Below are positions 38,444-50,910 of a stretch of DNA of 64,000 nt, piece after piece. The notes under the pieces are model-generated. The model did no database searches, had not been told where the DNA came from, and saw only the letters and a program-made list of their open reading frames with translations. Made by a program: the position numbers and the translations under genes. Each line of letters starts with the position of its first letter. The first letter of the stretch is position 1. This DNA is from Oxyruncus cristatus (taxonomy: Eukaryota > Chordata > Aves > Passeriformes > Cotingidae). The DNA is taken from contig VXAY01004300.1 in the NCBI GenBank assembly GCA_013399855.1, positions 62,993 to 126,992 of the forward strand, read 5' to 3'.

Positions 38444-40989
38444 AGCTGCTCTTGCCACACGAGGAACGACAGATCCTAATCCTGGGTCCAGCCAAAGGAC
38501 CTTATGGTGTGCCTCTTGTAACATCCTCTTGAAGTGAAGAGGGTGGCAGGAGTTGGGGCTGCTCAGGCCTCCTGCTTCCCCACCCCACCAAAGAGCCACA
38601 GTTTTGTCTCTTGCTCAGATATGACCATGATTGACTGCTTGTGTTTGCGGAGTGTGTTTGAATTCGGAAAGAATGGTTTGTGGGAGTATTGTGTATCACT
38701 GTTAATCTTTAAATGGTTTACAAGCTTTGCCAAGAAAACAAAACCTGTACACCTGAAATAGTCTCCTGTGTTTTAACCAGTGTTCTTCAACCGTGGAGGA
38801 AAATGTGATGTTTAGCATGTGACTTTGTTAGAAACCTGAGATCTAGATACAGTACTTTTGTTTTGTAGATAAAACTGCAGATGGCTTATTATCTTCTTTC
38901 TTTCCAGTATGTGGAAATAAAAGTGTGATCTGGCAGGATTTTTTTATGTCTAACCACTTCCTTCAAGTGTGTAAATAACATCAAGTTGTTAGATTTGCAT
39001 GTGCTTGGTTTATAAAAATAATGTGGTGAATGGAGCCAGCAAGGATAGTCTTCTGACGTGGTAATAGCTGCTGTGGCTTCCATTGAATCTTGATTTTATT
39101 TCTTTGTACCTTAAGAACTCTGTTATTATTCCCTCTAGTTCCTCTGGTTAGGTGAACTTCAGTAGACTCTGTTGTTTTATGGGGGCTGTTTGTTTGTTTG
39201 TTTGTGGGGGTTTTTTTGTTTTGTTTTTGCTTAAATCCCTCAATTTTTAAAAAGTATTCTAAAGCCTTTAAAACCGGAAGAAACAATGAAAAAACAACCT
39301 GAAAAAGATATTTCAGAAAAGGAGGTGGATGCTGATGATGAAGCTGACTCAAAACAATAGCTGTTATGGCATGGAGTGCTTCCTCCTAGAACTGGTTCTG
39401 GGTTTCCAAAGATCTGCCTGAGTGCAACTGCATGAAAATGGGGAGATGGTTTATCTGTGTCTCAGCTTATTAGTGGGAACCAATACATTCCTGCTAGATG
39501 ACACCACAAGGTGCTTTTGAGAGTTCAAAACTGAGGAAGTAGCACTCCTCAGTGACGAATTTTTTAGTATAGGTGCCAAAACTCACTCGATGACCTGAGA
39601 GGCTGATAGGCTTCGCTGTCATGTGGGTTAAAACTAGTTTTTGCTGGCATTGGAGAACTGAATGTACACTTTAGTTGTTTGGCTTTTTTTGTTTAAATGT
39701 TAAATGATATTAATGTTAGAATAATGAGACTGAAGTTTCGTGCTGTTCTAAAACAAAATCAGGACCCAGTGCAAAGCTTGTGGCTGCTAGATATACATTG
39801 AAAAGATTTGTTTCTCCTGAATGTTTTTCTGGAACTCTGACTTGGTACCCCAGAATTCATTTCTCATCAGAGTTTGCTGGTGGGTTTAGTTTTTAGCAAT
39901 ATATAAAGGTGTAGAATAGCAACTTTAATTATTAGGATGACAAATCTAAAAAAGAAACCCAACAGAAGCAAAAAACCCACCTCTAGACCATTTATTAGGA
40001 AGGACTGACTAACATCCTTGCCATTTCTTGCCTGTTGGAGTATGATGAGCTATTATGGTAGTCTGTAAGTTTGGGACTGCAGGGTAAAAGAATCCTTTTC
40101 TAAGCATCCTCTTTCTTATGGGGGAGTGCCTGTGTACTAGTTCTGAGCTCATTATTTTGACACGTGTGGAGTTCATACACTCAAACAGGTATTGGATTTG
40201 TAGTTATTTCTACCCCAAATTATCTTTAGCTTATGCTTTCAAAGGTTAATTGTTTGGAGGCTTTTGTACCCAGTCATTTTTTATGTGCCATTTTTTCCAG
40301 CATGAAGTCAAATAATACCAGGTGGGCAAAATACATTTTTTGTAGCGAGTTCGAGTGGTCTTGTATATATATGTTAGAGCACATGCTTTAGGCTCCAGAA
40401 AGTTAGCCTTTGGTTTAATGCCTTCCATTGTTATTTGGCAAAGACCGGTAAAGATTGGCAAGATTCAGTTATGGAAGTACTAAAAAGCATGTTTGGCACA
40501 AGCACTGGTAAATTTTAACAGTTCTCAGAAAAGCCTATGGCAGCTTTTGCGTTCAGAGGTTCAGGAGGGCACTTCCTCTGTAGGTGTTTTCTGAAGCTCT
40601 GCTATTCCCTGTAATTGGAGACAAGCCTATATTTTGAGCTTGAGATGAAATTTGGCTTCTGAACCATGGGAAGAGGTGTATGATACAATGGCTAAACAGG
40701 AGCTAAGTTTCTGAGTGGCAAAATGTCAGCAGAAAAGCAGAAAATTGGCCTCTGGCAGATTGAAATTTAGGTTTTGGAAAAGCAGAAAAAAAAGGCATTG
40801 ACTTCAGCTGTTCCATTTTTTTTTACTGATTTTTGAACTAATATTGCATAGGATTTCTAATGTGGCTTCCTGTTACCTATTTCAGAGCCACCCTAAGCTT
40901 GAATTTTTGCTATGTGTTTAAAAAATGTTGTATTGTTTATCAATATGCAAAGATTGAATAATACTTTATTATTTTAAAAATTACAGAGG
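38444..40989. other. Non-coding stretch left of the ERV
   Basis: It contains a GTTTGTTTGTTTGTTTG run near 39188 and a short acidic/Lys-rich open frame at 39235-39360. No gene was recognised. Confidence 0.5.
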
Positions 40990-40994
40990 TAGTT

Positions 40995-41592
40995 TGTACT
41001 GGCTTCCCAGCAGCTGTCTGAACTCACAGGGCAAACCTGCCCCTTCCCTTCTTCTCCCAGGGCAAAGGAAAGAAACTATAGAAACTGAAGAGCCCAGAAA
41101 CAACCGAATTATATCTATATATATATTATTAACATATATTACAGCTATACACAGTTAGAATAGTATGTACATATAAACCAAACCCCAAACAGTTCCCAAA
41201 AAGGGAAAGGGAAGGGAAAAAGGGAAAAGGGGAAAAACAGATATACACAATCAAAAACTAAGAACTAGCAAAACAAAGAACTAGCAAAACTTAATCTCAA
41301 CCACATCCCTTAGAAAAACAGGATTGCCAGACACAGCCGGCACTCCCCAACCTCCCGCGCAGTAGGCCAGCGGTCACTGCAGGCCTCAGCTCCAGATAAG
41401 TGAGACCAGCGCAGAGACCCACTGTTACCAAACCTCACCGGAAGAGAAGAGAGATGAGAAGCTTCCCTCCCCTCTTATTTATAGGTCTTGTTACCTAAAA
41501 ACAGGATGGAATACCTGAAAATGGGCACTTCCTAGATATGAACCTGGTTACCAAGGAAGGCCTGTATTAACCTACTACATTCTGGGTTGACA
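40995..41592 (-). repeat. Second LTR-like block of the ERV remnant (598 nt)
   Basis: It begins TGTCAACCCAG at 41592, directly after a purine-rich tract (GAGGCGAGGGGGG, about 41595-41607) like a polypurine tract, and ends TACA at 40995 next to the TAGTT duplication. A TATAAATA box (41476-41483 on the + strand reading) lies about 110 bases in, as in a U3 promoter. It also contains an AGAACTAGCAAAAC tandem pair and a purine-rich low-complexity stretch (41203-41237). The start differs from the other LTR. Confidence 0.55.
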
Positions 41593-41840
41593 ATCCCCCC
41601 CTCGCCTCTGTAGATGACATGCTTTAAGAATTTTAAACTCCACAATTTTCGATAAACAAAATACAATGAAAATTCTCCACTAAAAATTAAAACATCACTA
41701 TAATACTTAACTCTGCTTTTTATGCTTTTACCACAACTACAGTAAAACATTCTTTATAATGAGTCAGTCTGTTTTGTCTGTGAACTTCTCTCAGTTATCT
41801 CAAAATCCCCATGGCCTTGCCTGCATTCTCCACCAATTAA
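41593..41840 (-). other. Internal segment between the two LTR blocks
   Basis: About 248 bases, AT-rich, with the primer-binding-like TTGGTGGAGAATGC at its minus-strand 5' end and a G-rich purine tract at its 3' end. No retroviral protein domain can be read. It looks like fused leader and 3' terminal internal sequence after loss of the coding region. Confidence 0.5.
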
Positions 41841-43004
41841 TGTCATGGGTTTGCTCTGGACCGATTTTTTTCATATCTTTTACACAATTGCTGTAAGATG
41901 AGTGAAGTTTTATACAGACAAAAGAGACTTGACATGGGGGAATAATATTACATTTATTACTAGCAGGATAAAAACTAAAGAATAATATATACAACAATTC
42001 TAACTAAGTAAAATTATGAAGAAAATGTTATGTATTTACAAAATTATCCCTCCCCCCTATATCAGTCCAGGAGGAGAAAAGTCTCTTCTCTACTTTCAGG
42101 GTTTACAGTTCTTCTAAATCAAATTTGCAGCACTTGAAAGTTTTCTTCCATTATCTCCAGGGCAACAACTTTGATCGGTTGTAGCTGGAAATCTCTCTCT
42201 CTCTTTCTCTCTGCTGCACGTCGCCCTCAGGACTGTCCCTACCCCTCCCTGCCGGGCCAGGACCGGAGGTTGGGGGGTACTCGGGCCCTGTGAGGTCCTC
42301 CATGGACTGCAGGGGGACAACTTGCTGCACCAGGGTCTTCACCACTGTTACAGGGGATAATGGCATCGAGTCCATCCCCTGTTTCTGGTGGGGTCCCTTC
42401 TCACAGGAGACAGCCTTGGATGAGCTTCTCCAATGTGACTCTACCCTTGGAAAACAGTTCTTCCATGCTCTGCTGTCCTTTAGGGTCACAAATGAATTAC
42501 ACCAGCATAAATCCCTCACTGAGATCACAAGCCCTATCCGGGACACTTCTCCAGCGTAGGTTTCTCTCGTCAAGAGCCACAGGTCTCCAGCAAGACTCTG
42601 TTTCATCTTAGGCCTCCCACGGAGTTACAGTTTCCACCTTGTGCTCCCACACAAGCTCCTTCATGAGCTGCAAGAGGGTCTCCTCACTCCAAACAATCTT
42701 CCACAGGTGGTAGGGGTTTTAGTTTTTAAGTCTTTTCCCCTGCTGGAGGGGGAGAGGGTGCCCCCCCAGGCCTCTCCTCCCCGCTCCTGCTACACTGACC
42801 TTGGAGGCTCCATTGCTATCTCTTGTTCTCCTCTGCTCCTCTCCGGAATTCCTTCTGCGCCGCAGACTTTCTCTTCCTGTGTTCTTAAATATGTCATTTG
42901 CAGAGGCGTTACTAAAACTTGTGATTGGTTTTGCTCCGGAAGTCTACCTGGAATTAACTATTTTTCAACCCCGGAGGGGGGGGGGTGCTGGTAAACCCAC
43001 GACA
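41841..43004 (-). repeat. 5' LTR of the ERV remnant (1,164 nt)
   Basis: The termini form a near-perfect 12-bp inverted repeat, TGTCGTGGGTTT at the start and AAACCCATGACA at the end. A TATTTAAG promoter-like box lies near the start of the LTR (about 42886-42893) and an AATAAA polyadenylation signal near its end (minus-strand reading of 41953-41958). The middle carries an open frame of 151 codons (42151-42606, minus) of unknown meaning. Just inside the LTR, TTGGTGGAGAATGC around 41823-41836 sits where a tRNA primer-binding site would be. Confidence 0.7.
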
Positions 43005-43304
43005 TAGTTATAGATACAGTTTGCTCAGTACCCTCAGTACAAATTGAATAATAGTATGAAATGCTAAGTCTTGCTTCTGTAGAATAAGATGTAGTACTAC
43101 TAGAATCTAGTGCAGATGAACCAAGTATTGAAGTCTCATAACCAGGATATTAAAAAAAATAGGTGTGTGGGGAATGAAAGATTGACCTTTTACATAGAAA
43201 CTGGAAACATGTTAAGCTGAAATCTTGTGCACAAAAATAAAAACTAATATTAATCCCGAGACAGTATAAAATATTGCAGTGATTCAGGCACATGGTGTGA
43301 CTTT

Positions 43305-43391
43305 TGGAGATCATCCTGTGCAGGGCTAAGGGTTGGATTCAATGATCCTTGTGGGTCCCTTCCAACTCGGCATATTCCATGATTCTGTGAT
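43305..43391 (+). mobile_element. CR1 3' tail
   Basis: GGGTTGGATTCAATGATCCT, GTGGGTCCCTTCCAACTC and CATATTCCATGATTCTGTGA are a well-preserved CR1 terminus. It lies 300 bases from the ERV remnant. Confidence 0.88.
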
Positions 43392-44027
43392 TTGTTTGTT
43401 CATTGGTTTTACCAAACTGATGCCAGAGAATCTTTGCATTAGAATGTTCTTCAGAACTGCTATTATTTCAGCCTCTAAAGTCATGATGAGTCCAGGCTCT
43501 GCAATGATTTTAGGAGGTGCCAATACTTATTTTTGGTTTAGCATCTGCTTACAAGTGTTGGGATACAGACACATAGTGCTATCATCTCCACTCCGTGAAC
43601 GATGTCTCCATGAGCCTTAGTGTCTGCACTGTACCACTGCCACCATGCTGGCTAAATCATGACTGCTATCTTCTTAGATGGCTGGATTGCACAGCTTTTC
43701 CATTGGTGGAAGTATCTTAGGGATAGGGTTCCTCTCTTGTTGCCTGATTGAAATTTGCTGTGTGGCAAAAAGTGACTCGGGCAGCTGCTTTTGTAGGGTG
43801 ACATTCGTGGCTGCAAGTGTTTACATCTGTGTCAGAAGCTATCTCCACCCATCTATTTTTTGTTTTGAGCATGCTACTGTCAACTTTTCCTTTCCTAACC
43901 CAGCGTAGAAGTGAAAACAACAGAAGGTGAAGAGGTGCTTATTCTTGATAAAAGTGGTGACTGCAAAACATGCATGTATAAAGTTGGTAGGCTCATACAG
44001 AATAACAGATATTCCAGATAGATTTGA

Positions 44028-44270
44028 CTTCAGGACAGTAGGTTTAAATTAGTTATTAGGAAGAAATTCTTTACTATAACGCTGGTGTGGCCCTGGCACA
44101 GGTTGGCCGGAGAGGTTATGGACTCCCCATCCCTGCTACTGTTCGAAGCCAGGTTGGATGGGCTTGGAACAACCTGGTCTAATGGAAGGTGTCCCTACCT
44201 GTGGTGGGGTGTGTGTATAATGAGACGAGCTTTTAAGGTCCCTTCAAACCCAAATGGTTCTGTGATTCTA
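44028..44270 (+). mobile_element. CR1 LINE 3' fragment
   Basis: TTAGGAAGAAATTCTTTACT, GGCCCTGGCACAGGTTGGCC, AACAACCTGGTCTAATGGAA and a tail ending TGGTTCTGTGATTCTA. Confidence 0.9.
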
Positions 44271-47200
44271 CTTGTGTATTTATTTAAACCAGACCCTTAG
44301 TGTTGTTATTCTGGGTTTAAAATGTTTGTTTTAGGTAGACTTGCGTCACTTCAACATTAAGTGCCTCTCTGCAGTGCTCTGTTGCCTCATGGGTACCTAG
44401 TATGGCCATACACTTTTTGTGGTACAAATTGGGTGGATTGATTTCTTGCCTAGCATTATGCAGCTTTCAGGAATATATTCTGAGGTTTATCCATAAACGA
44501 GGCTTATGGAGGATTGTAACTTAACCTGACCTGTGTGCCCCTCCTCCCTCCATGGACTGTAAAGCAAGTGAATTATAATGCCCTATTTGTAAATATTCTT
44601 TCTTTACCGTAATCATGAAGATTGTGAAATGTGTGAATGCAGAAGTATTCAAAGTGACATTTATGTCTAACTAAAAGGAACAGCATTACTTGTAAGATAG
44701 GAGAGAATAAATTTTTGAGTTGCATCTAAATTTGCATGTATTGTTTAATGAGGAATTTATCCCGTTGGATGGAGTCAAAAGAGATGCATTGTTTAAAATG
44801 TCATTTTATCCTGAATCTATTTAAAATGGCCACTGTGTATTACCAAATAGTAGAATGGCAGAGGAATCCCTTCTGTTTTCATTTTTGCAGGCCAGTCCTG
44901 ACTCAGTTATACTAAACTTAAAAGTTGGATCTGCTTTGAAGTGGCTTTTAGTAAGTCACCTTCTCTGGGTAAAGACTGTTGAAAAAACATGTATGGAATT
45001 GTGTTTGTGATTTTATGAATCTTTTTACTGCTGTGGAATCTGATGCAATAAAACAGTGAGTTGTTATATCGCTTAATCTGGTCTAGTATGAGGCAGGGAA
45101 GGGCTATAAAGCCCATTTAGAATGTAATGCTGGAACTCGCAGTCTGCTCCACACAGTGTAACTGGAGTAATGCATTAAGAGTACTTGTGCGTAGAAGTGT
45201 CTTTGTCGTTTGTATGATACCTATGAAACACAAGTCAATCTTGCTGTTGATTTACTAAAAAGGGTTTTATTATGGTGGTTGATTTACTAAAAGATTTTGT
45301 TGTGGTGACTTTTTTCGCTGGACAGCTTTATGTAAAGTGCTTAGAGTAAATTATTGAAAGTGACATAATTGCAGTGACATTCTGCAAAACTTCGAATATT
45401 TAGCAGCTGACTTGGCCTTTGAGGTTTGTACAGTATTTGAGACATGTAAAGTGGGTCTCGATAATTATATTGGCACTTCTATTTGAGTTTTACCATCTCA
45501 GTGTGTAAAACAGCGTAGCTGTAGTAGACTGTGTGGAAGGTGTGTGAGCAGGCTTGGTCACCAGAGCAGGGAGCCTTTGGTGTTCACAGGTGGTCTGCGG
45601 TGAGCTGCAGCCCTTCCTGTGGGGACCTTATTTCATTTTCCGCCAGGTTTTGGTCAGGGCGCTTGCTTGTTTTGTGTATTTTTTTGGCACACCACTGGTT
45701 TTATCCCCACTCCTCCTTGGTTCTGTGGCCCTTGTAGGAGGTATGGAACCCACAAGTGCTGCCTGGCCTGCTGAGTCACCTCCCAACCAGCACCCAGGCT
45801 CTGCATTCAGCTCTTGAGCACTGACCTACTGGGGTATTTCCCGTGTGTGATGAACTCTGCTGTGCTGGACTGTCTGTTCTGAGAGACTCTGACATGCTTC
45901 CCTTCGGCAGCTCCAAGATCTCTGGCATCAGAGCTCTCATTGACACAAGAAGTAGCTGCGGGCAGGTAGTATTAGGACACAGTTAAATACCTTGTGTAAG
46001 GCAAGAGGACACGAGATGTTGTGTCCATAGTTGGCTGTCAAATAGTTTTTTCAAATTTCCCTTGGTAATCAAGGAAGACTGAAGCGTGTTTTTACCCAAC
46101 TTCTTTTTCACTGTGTTGGAGGTAATAATTGAAATAATGAAGCAATACGTGGGAGTGTAGAGGTTAAACTGGAATTTGGAGGTGAGTTAGTCTAGTGTTT
46201 AGATGTCTTCAAGACACAGTTAATAGTATTCACACATCCCAGCTAACATTGACAGGATGCCATTTTATCCATGATACTATCCTATGAAAGGAGTTACTTG
46301 TTAATACCGGTTTAAAGTAAGGTTTGGGTTTTTTTCTGTGTCAAGGTACATTTCAGCAAGGGTTTTGAGCATAGTATAGGTAGTTGATTTACTTTGAACG
46401 AATTTCAACTTGTTACATTTGAAAATGATTTGATTGTTGTTTCCTTTAGTAAACATTTACCTGCTTTTAGTGTTTCTGTTTGTATTAAACATTAGTAATT
46501 TTTTCTTTGTTTTTTTTATTTTTCCCCAGAAAGGACAACATTTTTCTTGTGTAAAGCATCAAGTTCTTCCCTTCTTTGTTCCTTTTTACTGAGAGGTTAC
46601 TTTCTGTTTTCATTGTGTTCAGTTGCAGTAATGATTATTATTTACTATGAAAAATTCTGGGAAAATAACTGGAGTTTCAGGCATTGAGAAGAATTCAAGG
46701 CGTTGAGAAGAACTGACACAAATCACTACACCTGGAAAATATAAAAGTGTTTTTTTTTTCTAGCTTTATTTGTTGATTTTTCTCTTTTACAAATATGAGA
46801 GATTAAAAAACAATCATGGAAGTTCATCCGAAGTGTTGACTGACAAAATACGTTGCAATGGAACTAATATCTAATTTATACTTGAGGTTAAAAATAATAT
46901 GGATCTCCTGTAACTGGTATGGACTCTTTCAGTCACAGAACACATTAGGTCTACAGTGTAATTATTGCTGATCCCGACTAATGACTGTTTCGGGGATTAT
47001 CTCTTTTGGAGTCAGCCATCTGCTGTGGTTAGAGTAATTAACTAAACATAATTAAGGGTTGACTTAGATTGAAATCAAAAGTATGTACGTCTCTAGGAAA
47101 AGAATATAATTTCTTCAGTTCAGAATAATTCAGAAACACCAATATTCCAGTTCTCTATTAGAGACTTAAACAGCTAAATTAGAGGTTGAAAAAGCACCTT

Positions 47201-47489
47201 CTCAAAAATGCCTCCCAGCCCCCTGCAAACTGAAATAAGAGGGGTGGGGGAGAGGAAGAAGGGGAGCCTTAAAAGGGCAGTTTATCACTGTTCTCCCCAT
47301 TCTTCTGCGATGCTGTGTTTACTAGTTCAAAGAGATGGCTTATGTTGGTTAAAAGCCTGCAAGTAAAGCTAAATTTACATTTCTGTATTAAAAAAGTATT
47401 GATTTGCCAAGTATATCTTCCTATTTATGACTCAAATATGGATTGGTTGTTGGTGGTTCTTAACTATGCTTCTTTATAAAATACATCAG
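44271..47489. other. Non-coding stretch
   Basis: It includes a GC-richer patch at 45540-45960 with open frames but no recognised homology or splice pair, and the tandem duplication at 45.25 kb. Otherwise AT-rich. Confidence 0.55.
45246..45304. repeat. Two-unit tandem duplication (about 30 bp)
   Basis: GTTGATTTACTAAAA followed by a TTTTRTTRTGGTG-type segment occurs twice in direct succession, with small differences. Confidence 0.7.
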
Positions 47490-48819
47490 ATGGTCACGTC
47501 TGAGGAACTACAGGCTTGCCAGCCTGACCTCGGTGCCTGGGAAGGTTATGGAGCAGATCATCCTGCGTGCCATCACATGCCATGTACAGGACAATGAGGG
47601 GATCAGGCCCAGGCAGAATGGGGTTAGGAAAGGCAGGTCCTGCTTGACCAACCTGATCTCCCTCTATGGCAAGGTGACCCACTCAGCAGATGAGGTAAAG
47701 GCTATGGATGTGTCTACCTAGACTTTAGTAAAGCCTTTGATGCTTCTCTGACAGCCTTCTCCTGGAGAAACTGGCTGCTGTGACTTGAGCTGGGGCACTG
47801 TTCACTGGGTTAGAAACTGTCTGGACAGCTGGGCCCAGGGAATTCCATCCAGCTGGGGCCGGTCACCCATGGTGTCCCCAGGGCTCAGGATTGGGGCCAG
47901 TCCTGTTCCATATCTTTGTCAAAAACCTTTACGACGGGATCGAGTGCACCTTCAGTCAGTTTGCAGAGGACACCAGGCTGGGCGGGAGTGTTGATCTGCC
48001 AGAGGGCAGGAAGGTTAGAAAGGCTCTGCAGAGGGATCTGGGCAGGCTGGATCAATGGGCTGAGGACACCTGAATGAGGTTCAATAAGGTGAAGTGCTGG
48101 GTCCTGCAGCTGGGTCACAACAACCTCCTGCAGGCCCAGGCTGGGACAGAGGGCTGGAAAGCTGCCAGTGGGAAAGGCTCTGAGGGTGCTGGTCGACGGC
48201 AGCTGACCATGAGCCAGGTGTGCCCAGGTGGGCAAGAGGGCAGTGGCACCTGGTCTGTCCTGGCCACAGGCCCAGGGCAGTGCCTGTCCCTGTGCCGGGC
48301 ACTGCTGAGGCCCCTCGAGGGCTGTGTCCAGTTCTGGGCCCCTCACGGCAAGAAAGACATGGAGGGGCTGGAGTGTGTGCAGGGAAGGGAACGGAGCTGG
48401 GAAGGGGCTGGAGCAGCAGGAAGGGCTGAGGGAGCTGGGGGGGCTCAGCATGGAGCAAAGGAGGCTCAGGGGGGACCTTCTGGCTCTGCAACCCCCTGAC
48501 AGGAGGGGGGAGCCGGGGGGAGGTTGGGATCTGCTCCCAGGGAACAAGGGACAGGAAAAGTGGAAATGGCGTCAGGCTGTGCAGGGGAGGCTCAGGTTGG
48601 ACATCAGGAGGAATTTCCTCATGGAAAGGGTGGTCAAGCCCTGGCACAGGCTGCCCAGGGCAGTGGTGGAGTCCCCACCCCTGAAAGTATCCAAGGAAGG
48701 CCTGGCCGTGGCACTCAGTGCTCTGAGCTGGGGGACAAGGTGGGGATTGGGCACAGGGGGGACTCCGTTGGCTGGGAGGGCTTTTCCAACCATTTAGGTT
48801 GCTTTCTGTGATTCTGTGG
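47490..48819 (+). mobile_element. CR1 LINE, 1.3 kb, 5'-truncated with degraded reverse transcriptase
   Basis: This is the longest CR1 copy in the window. Broken frames give reverse-transcriptase pieces: LRNYRLASLTSVPGK and VRKGRSCLTNLISLYG near the left, then [10 protein letters not shown] at about 47959-47988, where the catalytic FADD of CR1 has become FAED. Stops and frameshifts interrupt it, for example TAG at 47719, so it is inactive. The right half is the GC-rich 3' untranslated portion and ends TTCTGTGATTCTGTGG. The middle is about 97 percent identical by eye to the copy at 5271, pointing to a relatively young subfamily. Confidence 0.9.
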
Positions 48820-50910
48820 TAAAGACTTATTTTAATGCTGTATTATTCTACACAACATTACAAATTTATTTTTTTTTAGAAATTTGAAAATTCTGGATTT
48901 TTTTGAGAGGGAATGTAAGTAAAATTAGAAGTTTCAGTCCTGAGTTTTGAATGAAGTTTGCATTAAAGCTTAAAAGGACCTCCCCTTTTACAAGTGATTA
49001 CCGCAGTAGTACCATTTGGATGTGTTTCTAATTTTCCTTATGCTATCTGTAGATACAGTAAGTTCATATAGCCATACTTAAAACAATGAATACCAAAATA
49101 CAACAAATTTGTATTTGTACAAGGAATGCTTTTTGGGCTAAAATAAGTTCTGTCATTCATAGTGACTAAAAAAGTACCTAGTCATAATTATTTGTGTCTT
49201 TATTGATCTCTGTATACTAACAATAGTACATTTTTTGTAGCACGAAATAATGCATGTGTTTGCAAATGCTACAGACTTACTGCAGATGCAAACGTAAACC
49301 CTAATCCCTTTTGAAAGGGATTTTTATTAACTATTATCCTTAAGAATAATTGTAAAATTTAATGGACATACAGGTGTGTAATATGTGGTATACCCAGTAT
49401 TTTTCAGTGGCCTGCCTCCACTACTGGGTAGCAGTTTAGATGAATTATAGACACAGATTACTAAAAATCCGTGATGTATTCTTCACCTGTGGATAGAAAA
49501 TGTTTAATTGGAGAAAAGTATTCATTTAAGAGTTCTGGATTAAAAAATGTTTAATCATATTTCTCTTTCATAAATTATCTGAAGGAAATTGTTTTTATGA
49601 TTTCTACTGTTCTGAAGTGAATGGTCATAGTCCTCATATTCAGTATATTAGTAGATACTTTTTTTTTGGTGATGTATGAGTGTAAGTAGTTGATTTTTCT
49701 GTGTTTGCAGGAAAAAAAATTAGTTTTCTTCTGCATGTGTGAAAATGATGTGTGATAAATTGGCCTGTAAAGACTAAAAGTGGTGAAGCCTTTGGGTGTT
49801 GTGGTGGGCAGAGCGGCTGTTTGCAGGTGGTGCAGAGGGTGGGCAGTTCTGTGTGACAGTTAGACTGGACCTCCCATCCCGGCAGAGTTTTCACTTCTTC
49901 AGAGTACTGCCTTGTGTTCTGCCAGCAAAGCCTGGAGACATCTCCGGTGCATAGAAGTGGCCATGTATAAAAACCTACTAGTGATGAGGAATGAACAATT
50001 TAGTTAAAATGGACACAGTGTATCTTCACAATGTTTTGTGTGTTTCTCCATGGAGTTCGCCTTTGTATGTGCTTTGTCTTTTTAAGATTCATTTTTAGTG
50101 GGTGAGAGGAACCAAGGATACTGCATCTTTCTGGAGGTGCAGATAAGAGCTTTTATGCTGGCTTTCCAAGGGAGCATTTGGGAAGCCACTGTATAATATA
50201 ACTTTAGATTAGAAGTGCTGTTTAACACATCAGTTTTCTAAATTGTTTAAAGTAGAACTTGGAAAACTGTGTCTTTTTTGTGTACTTGACATTATGTTTT
50301 GCAGGTACTGGGAGTGAGATCTTGTAGCAGTTGTTTGACCTAGACTCAGTACTTGTCCCCCTGGCTTTCCAGTGGTAAATCTGACAAAGGGTGTTGCCTC
50401 TGTTCCTGGGAGACTCCAGTACAGGAACTGGTTTCTTGGGAGTTTCCCTGTTCGGAGTTCAATGTGCTTAGTCTTGTTGCTTTTTTAATAATACAGGGAC
50501 TCAGAAAAGATTTCTTCCCCACCTTATTTATACTCTTATCCTGACTTCCCATCAACTGCAGCTCTGGCAGATTAAGTCAGACAGTCTGTTGATGCTGCTA
50601 CCACTGTGCTAAGACATCACTGGCTTGACTGCGTTTTTTAAGTATTTGAGAAACTACTTCTCAACAACTAATGTTTTTAAGAATTATTATACTGTGGGTT
50701 TTCGTTAAAATACACATGCTCGTTCAGTGAAATAAGTCTGGTAACTTTTGATTTAGACAATTCATGGCACAAATAAAAATGTCTTATTTTGTATGAGAAG
50801 CTCATGTGGAAACAACAACAAAACCACCCCCCACCAACTTACAGGAGTTCTTATATTTATACTACCTTACCATAATTGCCAAACCTTTTCTTAAATTAAG
50901 AGTCTAGAAT
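48820..50910. other. Non-coding, intron-like stretch
   Basis: AT-rich unique sequence. No exon, RNA gene or known repeat was recognised. Confidence 0.6.

Larger units (their letters stand above)
40995..43004 (-). mobile_element. ERV/LTR retrotransposon remnant, 2.0 kb, heterologous LTRs
   Basis: Read on the minus strand, the element starts TGTCGTGGGTTT at 43004 and ends CCAGTACA at 40995. It is flanked by the 5-bp direct repeat TAGTT (40990-40994 and 43005-43009). A first LTR, a primer-binding-like site, about 250 bases of internal sequence, a purine tract and a second LTR-like block follow in the order of a provirus. No gag, pol or env reading frame survives. The two LTR-like blocks do not resemble each other by eye. 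ERV class is uncertain; 5-bp duplications are usual for ERVL-type elements. Confidence 0.7.

Noticed and set aside
39331..39350. TGATGA...CTGA, considered as a C/D-box snoRNA
   Set aside because: The boxes are too close together, with no terminal stem.
43678..43908. 76-codon hydrophobic frame, considered as a small membrane protein
   Set aside because: No promoter, splice or homology support; it sits between CR1 tails.
47885..48647. Long Pro/Ser-rich minus-strand frames (up to 220 codons)
   Set aside because: Antisense shadows of the GC-rich CR1 3' region; the same frames recur at 5136-5540 in the related CR1 copy.
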